From contig NZ_WMII01000004.1 in assembly GCF_009711265.1 (NCBI RefSeq), forward strand, positions 186,001-250,000: 64,000 nucleotides of DNA, written 5' to 3'. The notes beneath the pieces are model-generated. The model was not told the origin of the DNA. It ran no database searches and saw only the letters and a list, made by a program, of their open reading frames with translations. The position numbers and the translations under genes were made by a program. The stretch comes from Paracoccus shanxieyensis. GTDB lineage: Bacteria > Pseudomonadota > Alphaproteobacteria > Rhodobacterales > Rhodobacteraceae. Positions 1-8,930 of the stretch are shown here, piece after piece. The first letter of the stretch is position 1, and every line of letters begins with the position of its first letter.

Positions 1-138
1 GCCGCGCGCGAGATCTATATTCAGGCGGGCGTCACCAATGCCATGCCGCCGGCCAATGTCAGCTTCATGGAGCGTGCCGAACGGCAGGCGATCATGGACT
101 GGTATCGCAGCTTGCCCAAGACCTTCGCCTTCAACTAA
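1..138 (+). CDS. puuD: Urate oxidase, membrane cytochrome-linked type (PuuD), C-terminal end only
   Basis: The first 45 codons of the window are the open 3' end of a gene that starts outside it. The peptide contains NAMPPANVSFM followed by a short helix and ends PKTFAFN. This resembles the end of the c-type cytochrome domain of the membrane-bound urate hydroxylase PuuD, in which a Met after Asn-Ala is the likely distal heme ligand. PuuD converts urate to 5-hydroxyisourate and passes electrons to the respiratory chain. The assignment leans on the xdh, guaD, puuE and uraD genes that follow. Only about a tenth of the protein is visible, so another cytochrome-c-domain protein is possible. Confidence 0.7.
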   Translation, partial: AAREIYIQAGVTNAMPPANVSFMERAERQAIMDWYRSLPKTFAFN

Positions 139-203
139 GACGGCAAAAGCCCTGTGGCCCGCGCCGCCCCACGGGGCGGCTTTCTGCTGTCATGGGGGGA
201 CCG

Positions 204-836
204 ATGCCCGATCTTGCGAACCTTCTGGGCTTTGCCGCCATCGCGCTTGGCATGGTGCTGACGCCGGGGCCGAACATGATCTATCTGATCTCGCGGTCGA
301 TCTGTCAGGGACCGGGGGCGGGGCTGATCTCGCTGGGCGGGGTGGCGCTGGGGTTCGTGGTCTATCTGCTCTGCGCGGCGCTGGGGATCACGGCCATCGT
401 CATGGCCGTGCCCTATGCCTATGACGCGCTGCGCATCGCCGGGGCGGGCTATCTCTTATGGCTGGCATGGCAGGCGGTGCGCCCCAATGGCCGGGCGGCC
501 TTTCAGCCGCGCACCCTGCCCCATGATCCGGCGCGCAAGCTGTTTCTGATGGGGCTGCTGACCAGCCTGCTGAACCCCAAGATCGCCGTGCTGTATCTGT
601 CGCTGCTGCCGCAATTCATCCGCCCCGAACAAGGCCATGTGCTGGGCCAATCGCTGGCGCTTGGCTTTACCCAGATCGCCATCAGCGTCACCGTCAATGC
701 GATGATCGCGCTGACCGCAGGATCGGTCGCGGCCTTCCTGTCGCGCCGCCCGGTCTGGGCCTTGGCGCAGCGCTGGCTGATGGGCAGCGTGCTGGCGGGC
801 CTTGCGCTGAAGATGCTGACCGAGGCCCGCCGCTGA
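204..836 (+). CDS. LysE/RhtB-family amino acid exporter
   Basis: The protein has about 210 residues and is almost entirely hydrophobic, with roughly six membrane segments. It carries the family's N-terminal signature LTPGPNMIYL and a second conserved stretch, NPKIAVLYLSLLPQF, near the middle. Members of this family export amino acids or related small molecules across the inner membrane. I chose the ATG at 204, which has a purine-rich GGGGGGA a few bases upstream; an in-frame ATG at 192 would add four residues. It lies between puuD and a convergent LysR gene, so a role in purine nitrogen handling is only positional inference and the substrate is unknown. Confidence 0.85.
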   Translation: MPDLANLLGFAAIALGMVLTPGPNMIYLISRSICQGPGAGLISLGGVALGFVVYLLCAALGITAIVMAVPYAYDALRIAGAGYLLWLAWQAVRPNGRAAFQPRTLPHDPARKLFLMGLLTSLLNPKIAVLYLSLLPQFIRPEQGHVLGQSLALGFTQIAISVTVNAMIALTAGSVAAFLSRRPVWALAQRWLMGSVLAGLALKMLTEARR

Positions 837-845
837 TCCAAGGCG

Positions 846-1742
846 TCAGTCGAACTGCCCCCGCGTCTCGCGCGCGATATAGTCGGCAAACAGCCGCACC
901 TTCGGATCCTGCAACCGCCGATGCGGCGTCAGCACACCGAATTGCGCGGGCATGGGCAACGTGTCGGGCAGGATCTGCACCAGCCGCCCCGAGATCAGAT
1001 GCTCGGCCACCTCATATTTCGGGCGGTTGGCGATGCCGCAGCCATCCAGCGCCCAGTCGGTCAGGACATCGCCGTCATCGGCGTCGAAATGCCCGTTCAC
1101 CAGCATCTTCTGCGGGCCTTCCGGGGTCTGCAGCACCCAATAGAATTCCGGGCTGCGCGGATAGCGCAGCAGCAGGCAGTTATGGGCCAGCAATTCATCC
1201 GGGGTCTGCGGCGTGCCGTGCTTGGCCAGATATTCCGGCGTTGCCACCAGGATCCGCTTGCATTCCGCGATACGACGCCATTTCAACGCGCTGTCCTGCG
1301 GCTCGCCCAGAAAGAACGACAGGTCGATCCCGTCGGCGATGATGTCCACATTGCGATCCGACAGGCGCAGGCGGATTTCCACGCCGGGATATTCCGCACA
1401 GAACCTCGGCACCAAAGGCGCGATCAGCCGCCGACCCAGCCCCAAGGGGGCCGTCACCCGCAACGCGCCATGCGGCATCCCCGAAAAGCCCGACACCACC
1501 GCCTCGGCCTCGTCCAGCGTTTCGATCACCCGGCGCGCGCTGTCGTAAAACGCCCGCCCCACCTCGGTCGGCACCAGCTTGCGAGTCGTGCGATTCAACA
1601 GCCGCACCCCGAAGCGGGTCTCCAGATCCTTGATGCGATTTGAGGCAACTGCCGGAGACATACGCAAATCGCGCCCTCCGGCCGTGATCGACCCAAGCTC
1701 GACGACGCGCACGAAAACACGAAGACTTTCAAGATATGCCAC
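846..1742 (-). CDS. LysR-family transcriptional regulator
   Basis: The protein has 298 residues. The N-terminal winged helix-turn-helix (about residues 1-60) includes LGSITAGGRDLRMSPAVASNRI and LNRTTRKLVPTEVGRAF, typical of the CrgA-like LysR subgroup. The rest fits the periplasmic-binding-like effector domain (about 90-295). It is transcribed away from xdhA, with the two starts about 115 bases apart, so it is the obvious candidate regulator of the purine genes. A palindrome in the gap could be its operator. The effector is unknown; a purine pathway intermediate is likely by context. It converges with the LysE gene, with nine bases between stops. Confidence 0.9.
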   Translation of the reverse strand: MAYLESLRVFVRVVELGSITAGGRDLRMSPAVASNRIKDLETRFGVRLLNRTTRKLVPTEVGRAFYDSARRVIETLDEAEAVVSGFSGMPHGALRVTAPLGLGRRLIAPLVPRFCAEYPGVEIRLRLSDRNVDIIADGIDLSFFLGEPQDSALKWRRIAECKRILVATPEYLAKHGTPQTPDELLAHNCLLLRYPRSPEFYWVLQTPEGPQKMLVNGHFDADDGDVLTDWALDGCGIANRPKYEVAEHLISGRLVQILPDTLPMPAQFGVLTPHRRLQDPKVRLFADYIARETRGQFD

Positions 1743-1757
1743 GGCTCAAACCCGCTT

Positions 1758-1778
1758 CTTTCAAGGAATGGCTGAAAG
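1758..1778. promoter_or_regulatory. Candidate LysR operator between the regulator and xdhA
   Basis: CTTTCA at 1758-1763 and TGAAAG at 1773-1778 form an inverted repeat with a 9-base spacer and fit the T-N11-A form of LysR boxes. It sits 16 bases upstream of the LysR start and about 80 bases upstream of xdhA. A further GACTTTCA lies at 1724-1731, inside the regulator's first codons, and pairs with TGAAAGTC at 1773-1780. Binding is inferred. Confidence 0.4.
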
Positions 1779-1857
1779 TCTTATGCTCAATCACAGGATT
1801 CCGCAAAGCCGAATTCACGTCTAGGCTTTCCCCATACCCAGCAAGTGCGAGGAACTG

Positions 1858-3300
1858 ATGGGCGGTACGATACGCTTTCTGTTGAATGACACCGAAATCA
1901 GCCTGACCGAAGCGGGATCGCGCGACACGCTGCTGGATTTCCTGCGCCTGAACCGTCGCCTGACCGGCACCAAGGAGGGCTGCGCCGAGGGCGATTGCGG
2001 TGCCTGCACCGTGCTGGTGGGCCGTCTGCATCACGGGCGGCTGCACTATGAACCGATCAATGCCTGCATCCGCTTTCTGGCCTCGTGCCATGGCTGCCAT
2101 GTGGTGACGGTCGAACATCTGCGCGGCCCGCAGGGTTTGCACCCGGTTCAGGCGGCGATGGTGGAACATCACGGCAGCCAATGCGGGTTTTGCACGCCGG
2201 GCTTTGTCATGGCGCTTTACGGGCTGTGGATGCAGAACCCGCGCCCCGACATGCTGGCGGTGGAAACCGCGCTGCAAGGCAATCTGTGCCGCTGCACCGG
2301 GTATGAGCCGATCGTGAAAGCCGCCTTCGCCGCCTCGCAGGCCGGGGGGCAGAATTTCGACGCGCTGACCGTGGAACGCGACCGCGTGACGGCATGGCTG
2401 GCCGATCTGCCCCGCCAGCGCGTCACCGTGTCGCGCGGCGATGACCGCGCCATCCTGCCCGCCGATGCCGCCGATCTGGCGCAGGTGCTGGCCGAAAACC
2501 CCAAGGCCACCATCGTCGCGGGCGCGACCGATGTGGGGCTGTGGGTGACCAAGTTCCTGCGCGACATCTCTCCGGCCGTGTTCATCGGCCATTTGCAGGA
2601 TCTGAAGCATATCCAGATCACGCCGGGCCAGATCAGCATCGGCGCGGGCGTGACCTATTCGGAATTCGAGCCCTTCATCCTGCAACATTTCCCCGAGGCG
2701 CTGGATTACTGGCGCCGCATCGGCGGCTGGCAGGTGCGCAATGCCGGGACCATCGGCGGCAATGTCGCCAATGGCTCGCCCATCGGGGAAACCCCGCCCT
2801 TGCTGATCGCGCTTGGGGCGACGATGACGCTGTGCAGCGCCGCAGGGACGCGCGACATCGCGGTCGAGGATTTCTTCATCGACTATGGCAAGCAGGACCG
2901 CCGCCCCGGCGAGTTCGTGCAGGCGATCCATGTGCCGTTGCGCGGCGATGCCCGCATCGCGGCCTATAAGGTGTCAAAGCGCCATCATGCCGACATCACC
3001 GCATCTGCGGCGGCCTTTCACATCGAAACCGACGGGGCCACGATCACCGATGCCCGCGTGGCCTTCGGCGGCATGGCGGCCACGCCGAAACGCGCAGCGA
3101 ACGCCGAAGCCGCGCTGCGCGGCCAGCCCTTCAGCGCCGAAACCTTCGAGGCCGCAGCCCATGCCGTGGCCAATGATTTCACGCCGCTGTCGGACTGGCG
3201 CGCCAGCGCCGAATACCGTCAGACGCTTGCCGCCAATTTCTTCCGCCGCTTCTGGCTGGAACAATCCGGTCAGGACCACCGCCTGAGGAGGGTCGAATGA
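1858..3300 (+). CDS. xdhA: Xanthine dehydrogenase small subunit (2Fe-2S and FAD)
   Basis: The protein has 480 residues and is the electron-transfer subunit of the heterotetrameric bacterial xanthine dehydrogenase. The plant-type 2Fe-2S domain has Cys42, Cys47, Cys50 and Cys70. The second 2Fe-2S domain has Cys109, Cys112, Cys144 and Cys146 (QCGFCTPGF and CRCTGYEP). A vanillyl-alcohol-oxidase-type FAD domain follows from about residue 195, with VAGATDVG and RNAGTIGGNVANGSPIGE. Electrons from purine hydroxylation at the molybdenum site of XdhB pass through these centres to NAD+. It is the first gene of xdhA-xdhB-xdhC-guaD and overlaps xdhB by four bases. Confidence 0.97.
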   Translation: MGGTIRFLLNDTEISLTEAGSRDTLLDFLRLNRRLTGTKEGCAEGDCGACTVLVGRLHHGRLHYEPINACIRFLASCHGCHVVTVEHLRGPQGLHPVQAAMVEHHGSQCGFCTPGFVMALYGLWMQNPRPDMLAVETALQGNLCRCTGYEPIVKAAFAASQAGGQNFDALTVERDRVTAWLADLPRQRVTVSRGDDRAILPADAADLAQVLAENPKATIVAGATDVGLWVTKFLRDISPAVFIGHLQDLKHIQITPGQISIGAGVTYSEFEPFILQHFPEALDYWRRIGGWQVRNAGTIGGNVANGSPIGETPPLLIALGATMTLCSAAGTRDIAVEDFFIDYGKQDRRPGEFVQAIHVPLRGDARIAAYKVSKRHHADITASAAAFHIETDGATITDARVAFGGMAATPKRAANAEAALRGQPFSAETFEAAAHAVANDFTPLSDWRASAEYRQTLAANFFRRFWLEQSGQDHRLRRVE

Positions 3301-5606
3301 AACAGGACGTGATTGCCCGTGGGGCAGCCCACAGCTCGATCATTCATGACAGCGCCGAAAAGCACGTCACGGGTCAGGCCGATTACACCGACGATCTGAC
3401 GCTGCCCGAAGGCACGCTGCATGCCTATCTGGGCCTTTCGACGGTCGCGCATGGCCGCATCAGCCGCATGGATCTGGACGCGGTGCGCAAGGCCAGCGGC
3501 GTGCATCTGGTGCTGACGGCCGATGACATTCCCGGCGTCAACGACATCAGCCCGAACGGGCTGCACGACGATCCGGTCTTTGCCTTTCCCGAAGTGCAGT
3601 TCCACGGCCAGCCGATCTTTGCGGTGATCGCCGAAACCCGCGATCAGGCGCGGCGCGCCTGCAAGCTGGCAAAGCTGGATTACGAAGAACTGCCCTTTGC
3701 GCTGGACGCGATGGCGGCGCGCGACGCGGGCATGGGCTATGTGACGAAGCCCTTGACGCTTTCGCGCGGCGACATGGCCGCGCTGGATGCCGCCCCCCGC
3801 CGTCTGGACGGGCGGCTGACGGTCGGCGGGCAGGAACATTTCTATCTGGAAAGCCAGATCGCGCTGGCCATCCCCGGCGAGGATGACGAGGTGGTGCTGC
3901 ACACCTCGACCCAGCACCCGACCGAGGTGCAGCATATGGTGGCGCATGTGCTGCATGTCCCGGCCAATGCCGTGGTGGTCAATGTGCGGCGCATGGGCGG
4001 CGGCTTCGGCGGCAAGGAAACGCAGATGAACCTCTTCTGCTGCGTGGCGGCCCTTGCGGCCAAGCGGCTGAAGCGGGCGGTCAAGCTGCGTCCCGACCGC
4101 GACGACGATTTCGCCATCACCGGCAAACGGCATGATTTCGTCATCGACTATGACGTGGGCTATGACGATACCGGCCGCATCCACGCGGTCAGCGGCGATT
4201 TCTATGCCCGCTGCGGCTTCTCGGCGGATCTGTCGGGCCCGGTCACGGACCGCGCGCTGTTTCACGCCGACAATGCCTATTACTATCCGGCGGTGGAACT
4301 GCGCAGCCACCCGATGAAGACGAATACCTGCTCGAACACCGCATTCCGCGGCTTCGGCGGGCCGCAAGGCGTCATCATGGCCGAACGCGTGGTCGAAGAC
4401 ATCGCCTATGCGCTTGGCCGCGATCCGCTGGAAATCCGCAAGCTGAACCTTTATGAAAACGGCCAGCTGACCCCCTATCACCAAGAGGTCGAGGATCAGA
4501 TCCTGCCGCGCATCTTCGAGGAACTCGAGGCGTCGTCGGATTACCACGCACGCCGTCAGGCCGTGCTGGATTTCAACGCGCGCGCCAAATCCATGGGCGG
4601 CACGATCCGCAAGGGCATCGCGCTGACGCCGGTCAAGTTCGGCATCAGCTTCACCGCGACCTGGTTCAATCAGGCCGGGGCGCTGATCCATATCTATTCC
4701 GATGGTTCGGTGCATCTGAACCATGGCGGCACGGAAATGGGTCAGGGGCTGAACACCAAGGTGGCGCAGGTCGTGGCCGAAGCCTTGGGCATCGACATCG
4801 CCCGCATCCGCATCACCAGGACGACCACAGAAAAAGTGCCCAACACCTCGGCGACGGCGGCCTCGTCCGGGTCGGATCTGAATGGCATGGCGGCGCTGGA
4901 CGCCTGCCGGCAATTGACCCAGCGCCTGACCGCCTTTGCCGCCGAGGCCAAGGGTCTGACGCCTGACGACATCCAGATCGGCGAAACCGTGCGGATGGGG
5001 GGCGAAGACATGCCCTTCGCCGATTTCATCAAGACGGCCTATATCGCCCGCATCCAGCTGTCGGCGGCCGGGTTCTACAAGACGCCGAAAATCCACTGGA
5101 ACCGGGAGACCGGGCGCGGGCGGCCCTTTTATTACTACGCCTATGGTGCCGCCTGCGCCGAGGTTTCGGTCGATACGCTGACCGGCGAATATGTCATCGA
5201 ACGCGCCGATGTGCTGCATGACGTGGGCCGGTCGCTGAACCCGGCGCTGGACAAGGGACAGGTCGAAGGCGCCTTCGTGCAGGGCACGGGCTGGCTGACG
5301 ACCGAAGAGCTGTGGTGGGACAAGCAGGGTCGGCTGCGCACCCATGCGCCCTCGACCTACAAGATCCCGCTGGCTTCGGACCGCCCCAAGATCTTCAATG
5401 TCGATCTGGCCGACTGGTCGGTGAACCGCGAAAACACCATCAAGCGGTCGAAAGCCGTGGGCGAGCCGCCCTTCATGCTGGGCATCAGCGTGTTTCAGGC
5501 GCTGAACATGGCAGTCGCCAGCTTCAACGGCTATCGCGCGAACCCGCGCATCGACGCCCCCGCCACGCCCGAACGCGTGCTGATGGCCATCGAGGCGCTG
5601 CGATGA
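3297..5606 (+). CDS. xdhB: Xanthine dehydrogenase molybdopterin-binding subunit
   Basis: The protein has 769 residues, the usual length for the Rhodobacter-type large subunit. It hydroxylates hypoxanthine to xanthine and xanthine to urate at a molybdenum cofactor. Visible signatures are MGGGFGGKE near residue 231, AFRGFGGPQG near 349, a GQGLNTK stretch near 481, and VGEPPFML near 720, which holds the catalytic Glu. Its ATG overlaps the stop of xdhA, which points to translational coupling, and it overlaps xdhC in the same way. The adjacent XdhC supports a sulfurated molybdenum cofactor. Confidence 0.97.
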   Translation: MKQDVIARGAAHSSIIHDSAEKHVTGQADYTDDLTLPEGTLHAYLGLSTVAHGRISRMDLDAVRKASGVHLVLTADDIPGVNDISPNGLHDDPVFAFPEVQFHGQPIFAVIAETRDQARRACKLAKLDYEELPFALDAMAARDAGMGYVTKPLTLSRGDMAALDAAPRRLDGRLTVGGQEHFYLESQIALAIPGEDDEVVLHTSTQHPTEVQHMVAHVLHVPANAVVVNVRRMGGGFGGKETQMNLFCCVAALAAKRLKRAVKLRPDRDDDFAITGKRHDFVIDYDVGYDDTGRIHAVSGDFYARCGFSADLSGPVTDRALFHADNAYYYPAVELRSHPMKTNTCSNTAFRGFGGPQGVIMAERVVEDIAYALGRDPLEIRKLNLYENGQLTPYHQEVEDQILPRIFEELEASSDYHARRQAVLDFNARAKSMGGTIRKGIALTPVKFGISFTATWFNQAGALIHIYSDGSVHLNHGGTEMGQGLNTKVAQVVAEALGIDIARIRITRTTTEKVPNTSATAASSGSDLNGMAALDACRQLTQRLTAFAAEAKGLTPDDIQIGETVRMGGEDMPFADFIKTAYIARIQLSAAGFYKTPKIHWNRETGRGRPFYYYAYGAACAEVSVDTLTGEYVIERADVLHDVGRSLNPALDKGQVEGAFVQGTGWLTTEELWWDKQGRLRTHAPSTYKIPLASDRPKIFNVDLADWSVNRENTIKRSKAVGEPPFMLGISVFQALNMAVASFNGYRANPRIDAPATPERVLMAIEALR

Positions 5607-6346
5607 TCCGCGTGCTGATCACCCACACCCGCGGCTCGACCCCGCGCGAGGCCGGGGCCGAGATGCTGGTCACCGACAGCGCCACGACAGGCACCATCGG
5701 CGGCGGGCAGCTGGAATACATGGCCATTGACCGCGCCCGGCAGATGCTGGCGCGCGGCGAACTGACCGCGCGGATGAACGTGCCGCTGGGGCCGGAAATC
5801 GGCCAATGCTGCGGTGGGCGCGTCGAACTGGAACTGACCCGCACCGATGCGCTGCCCGGACAGCCCGACCTGCCGCAGGTGATGATCTTCGGCGCGGGCC
5901 ATGTCGGCCGCGCCCTGTCGCGCGCGCTGTCGCTTCTGCCGCTGCGCCCGATCCTCATCGACCAGCGCGCCCCGGAAATCGCCCGATCCCCCGGCGAAAC
6001 CCGCCTGACGCCCCTGCCCGAGGCCGAAATCCGCCACGCCCCCTTCGGCACCAGCCATATCATCCTGACCCATGATCACGCGCTGGACTTCCTTCTGGCC
6101 GCCGAGGCCCTGCGCCGCATGGACGCCCCCTATATTGGCATGATCGGCAGCGCCACGAAACTGGCACAGTTCCGCCGCTATGCCCGCGCACAAGGTCTTG
6201 AAACCGACCGCCTGACCTGCCCGATCGGCGCGGGCTTTTCCCATGACAAGCGCCCGGAAATCATCGCCGCCTTCACCGCCGCCGAACTGATCGGCCGCCT
6301 GACCCAAACCACTTCTTCGTTCGAAAAATACTCATGCGACAGCTGA
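5603..6346 (+). CDS. xdhC: Xanthine dehydrogenase accessory protein XdhC
   Basis: The protein has 247 residues and inserts sulfurated molybdenum cofactor into the XdhB subunit. RGSTPREAGAEML and GTIGGGQLEY mark the N-terminal XdhC/CoxI domain, and VMIFGAGHVGRAL begins the C-terminal Rossmann domain. The ATG at 5603 overlaps the xdhB stop as ATGA and was preferred to a longer frame that would run inside xdhB. With this start the N terminus is about 15 residues shorter than many homologs, so an alternative start inside xdhB is possible. The 3' end overlaps guaD by 13 bases. Confidence 0.92.
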   Translation: MIRVLITHTRGSTPREAGAEMLVTDSATTGTIGGGQLEYMAIDRARQMLARGELTARMNVPLGPEIGQCCGGRVELELTRTDALPGQPDLPQVMIFGAGHVGRALSRALSLLPLRPILIDQRAPEIARSPGETRLTPLPEAEIRHAPFGTSHIILTHDHALDFLLAAEALRRMDAPYIGMIGSATKLAQFRRYARAQGLETDRLTCPIGAGFSHDKRPEIIAAFTAAELIGRLTQTTSSFEKYSCDS

Positions 6347-7623
6347 TCCGGGGGCGCACCCTCTCCTTTTATGCCGACCCCATCGACACCGAAACCGCCT
6401 ATATCTATCACGAAGACGGCGCGATCATCACCCAAGACGGCAGGATTAAGGCCATCGGCCCCTATGCCGATCTGTACGACCCCGCCTTGCCCGAAACCGA
6501 CCACCGCCCGCATCTGATCCTGCCGGGCTTCATCGACACGCATATCCATTTCCCGCAGGTGCAGGTGGTGGCCAGCTGGGGCGCGCAGCTCTTGGACTGG
6601 CTGAACACCTATACCTTCCCCGAGGAAACCCGCTTCGCCCAGCAAGGCCATGCCCCCGAAATGGCCGAGCATTTCCTGAACCTGCTGCTGGCCCATGGCA
6701 CCACCACCGCCGTGGCCTTCTGTTCGTCGCACAAGGCATCGGCCGAAGCGCTGTTCTCGGCCGCCCATGCCCGCAACATGGCGATGGTCGCGGGCAAGGT
6801 GATGATGGACCGCAACGCGCCCGAAGGCGTCCTCGACACGCCGCAATCGGGCTATGACGACAGCAAGGCGCTGATCGCCGAATGGCACGGCAAAGGCCGG
6901 CAGCGTTACGCGATCACGCCGCGCTTCGCGATCACCTCGACGCCCGAACAGATGCAGATGACCGGCCAGCTGGTCCGCGAACATCCCGACTGCCACATCC
7001 AGACGCATCTGTCGGAAAACCGCGACGAGATCGCCTTCACCCTCAGCCTTTACCCCAAGGCCCGCGACTATCTGGACATCTACGAGACCTATGGTCTGCT
7101 GTCCCAAAACCTGCTTCTGGGCCATTCCATCCATCTGGAACCGCGCGAGATCGCGCGCATGGCCGAAACCGGCAGCCGCGCGGTCTTCTGCCCGACCTCG
7201 AACCTGTTTCTTGGCTCGGGATTGTTTGATGCGCAGGGTCTGCGCGACGCGGGCGTCGTCTCGGGCATCGCCACCGATATCGGCGGCGGCACCAGCTATT
7301 CCATGCTGCAAACCCTGAATGAGGGCTACAAGATCCTGCAACTGCGCGGCCAGAAGCTGCACCCGTTCGCAGCCTTCCACTGGGCCACGCGCGGCAATGC
7401 CCTCGCGCTGGGGATGCAGGACCAGATCGGCACGCTCGACCCCGGAACCGCCGCCGATCTGGTGGTCCTGAACAGCCGCGCCACCCCCGCCATGGCCCTG
7501 CGCATGGCCCGCGCCGAAACGCTGGCCGAGGAACTGTTCATCCTGCAAATCATGGGCGACGACCGCAGCGTGGCGCAAACCTATGTCGCCGGAAAACCCA
7601 TGCTGCCGGGCATGCCGGGCTGA
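6334..7623 (+). CDS. guaD: Guanine deaminase
   Basis: The protein has 429 residues and is a zinc amidohydrolase that turns guanine into xanthine, the substrate of the xdh genes just upstream. Diagnostic motifs in order are GFIDTHIHFPQ (first metal-binding His pair), HLSENRDEI, LGHSIHLE, CPTSNLFLGSGLFD and a TDIGGGTS stretch with the metal-binding Asp. The length agrees with bacterial GuaD. It overlaps xdhC and closes the xdhABC-guaD operon. No terminator is obvious after it; the antisense remnant of a TniQ-like gene begins almost at its stop codon. Confidence 0.95.
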   Translation: MRQLIRGRTLSFYADPIDTETAYIYHEDGAIITQDGRIKAIGPYADLYDPALPETDHRPHLILPGFIDTHIHFPQVQVVASWGAQLLDWLNTYTFPEETRFAQQGHAPEMAEHFLNLLLAHGTTTAVAFCSSHKASAEALFSAAHARNMAMVAGKVMMDRNAPEGVLDTPQSGYDDSKALIAEWHGKGRQRYAITPRFAITSTPEQMQMTGQLVREHPDCHIQTHLSENRDEIAFTLSLYPKARDYLDIYETYGLLSQNLLLGHSIHLEPREIARMAETGSRAVFCPTSNLFLGSGLFDAQGLRDAGVVSGIATDIGGGTSYSMLQTLNEGYKILQLRGQKLHPFAAFHWATRGNALALGMQDQIGTLDPGTAADLVVLNSRATPAMALRMARAETLAEELFILQIMGDDRSVAQTYVAGKPMLPGMPG

Positions 7624-7639
7624 AAGTGCCAAAAAAAGG

Positions 7640-8716
7640 GGAAGCATGCGCATAGGCGTCACGTTGCGCGGATCGCTGATTTGTCCGAGCAGATGCGCGA
7701 CGGCGGCGCGGGAACAGACCCTCGCGCTGCCGCCTGTCGGGCGTATTTCGCCGTCATCAAACCGCAATTGAAGCGCGATCCACCGCAGACGGGCAATAAC
7801 ACTCAGCGTGCGAAAACTGATGAACCTATCGTGGAATGCCTCGCGGTCGGCGGCGCTCATCCGCAGCTGCGCCCCACCTCGCGGCCCGCGCGCCTGCTGG
7901 CATGACAGGCCATTTCGGCGAACAAAGGTCAGGAGCTCGCTTGGCCTCAACCCTTGTGAATAGGCAAAGGCATCCAATGAAATTGCCTCGCCTTCTTGTC
8001 CGACATGCCCGAGATTCACCAAGACCGGAGCAAAACCCGACCGCTGGAGATATTTTCCTATCTGCACCATACGTCCCGAGCGAATATCTTCAACGAGGTC
8101 GGGAAAGGTCGTTCGCAACCGAACAGCAGCCTCGGACAAGCTGCACCAATCATGCATCGCGACGTAGATCGGCTCGGCACCAAGCAGCAAGGCATCGACA
8201 AGGTCCCGCGCGGCCCAAGCGCTCCAGCGCAGGTTATCAGTGCGCTCGAACAGCCCCGCATCCCGCGCCTGTGCAAACTGGTCCGGCCTCAAAGACATGG
8301 CCTGCAGGAAATCAGGTTCGACCAGCCCATCCGGGAACGATGCCCGCACGTCAGAATGATCGATCAGTGTCCATCCCGATGGAGATCGATCATCAACCTT
8401 TATTGCGGCTTGAATACCAGCCCCCTGCACCCGCATTAGCCAAGCTAGCGACATGGAACCATGCCTCAGCACCCGCTTGCCCAGCACCTCGTCGCCGGGG
8501 CGCAAGCCGCCAGCTTTCTATGATGTGCCGCTGCAAGATGTCCCGGAACGGCAGCGATTCCTCAGGGCATGGACCCTCGGCAAGCAAGTCAGGAAGACCG
8601 CCGAAAATCTTGCGCGGCTCGTCGTCGGACTGACCCATCAGATGTTGCAATTCAGTCAGCGCAATGCTTCCCCACCGCCCGAACAAAGCCGAAAGCCTGC
8701 GTCCGCAGGCCACCAT
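7640..8716 (-). pseudogene. Decayed TniQ-like / transposition-associated protein
   Basis: No intact gene fills this 1.3-kb gap, but the minus strand reads like one protein split between two frames. The first part (8716 to about 8500) includes PFRDILQRHIIESWRLAP. The second part (from about 8500 leftward) continues with GDEVLGKRVLRHG, then SLSEAAVRLRTTFPDLVEDI and DREAFHDRFISFRTLSV. Removing one base from a run of four G on the plus strand (8497-8500) joins them as WRLAPGDEVLGK. The layout resembles the C-terminal half of TniQ-type proteins seen beside Mu/Tn7-like transposition genes in Rhodobacteraceae. The Cys/His-rich N-terminal part is absent and the frame has no stop of its own before running antisense into guaD. 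The family call is from memory. Confidence 0.5.
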
Positions 8717-8930
8717 GGCCGGTCGCAGCGAAGCGCACGCTATTTCGGCAGCGTGATCGCAATCGCCGTGCCGTCCAACCCAGCAGATGCCAGCCCGACC
8801 CTCGCAAGCAGTGCAACACGAATGTCAAATTCCGAAAAACTCAAGGCTGGATCGCAAGACCCGTTCCCCTAGCGTTGAAGGCCATGCTACGCTGACCATA
8901 GCCGTCTGAATCGATTGAGGGATTCTGCAA

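Noticed and set aside
1743..1857. A xanthine-binding riboswitch upstream of xdhA
   Set aside because: The gap is short and I could not find the paired stems expected of known xanthine or purine riboswitches; a protein operator explains the palindrome better.
3270..5345. A 691-codon open frame on the minus strand across xdhB
   Set aside because: It is antisense to a gene with every expected motif. It is rich in His, Arg, Gln and Gly, as antisense frames in high-GC DNA are, and resembles no family.
5312..5602. A longer XdhC start inside xdhB
   Set aside because: The added residues are an out-of-frame reading of xdhB with no family sequence, and the ATGA overlap at 5603 is a natural start.
7836..8633. 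A plus-strand frame of 265 codons in the gap after guaD
   Set aside because: Its composition is that of an antisense shadow; the minus strand in the same place reads as a TniQ-like remnant.
8740..8870. A short minus-strand frame reading toward ITLPK before a stop at 8740
   Set aside because: About 40 codons without a start and with no family I can name. It may be another fragment beside the TniQ-like remnant, but there is too little to annotate.
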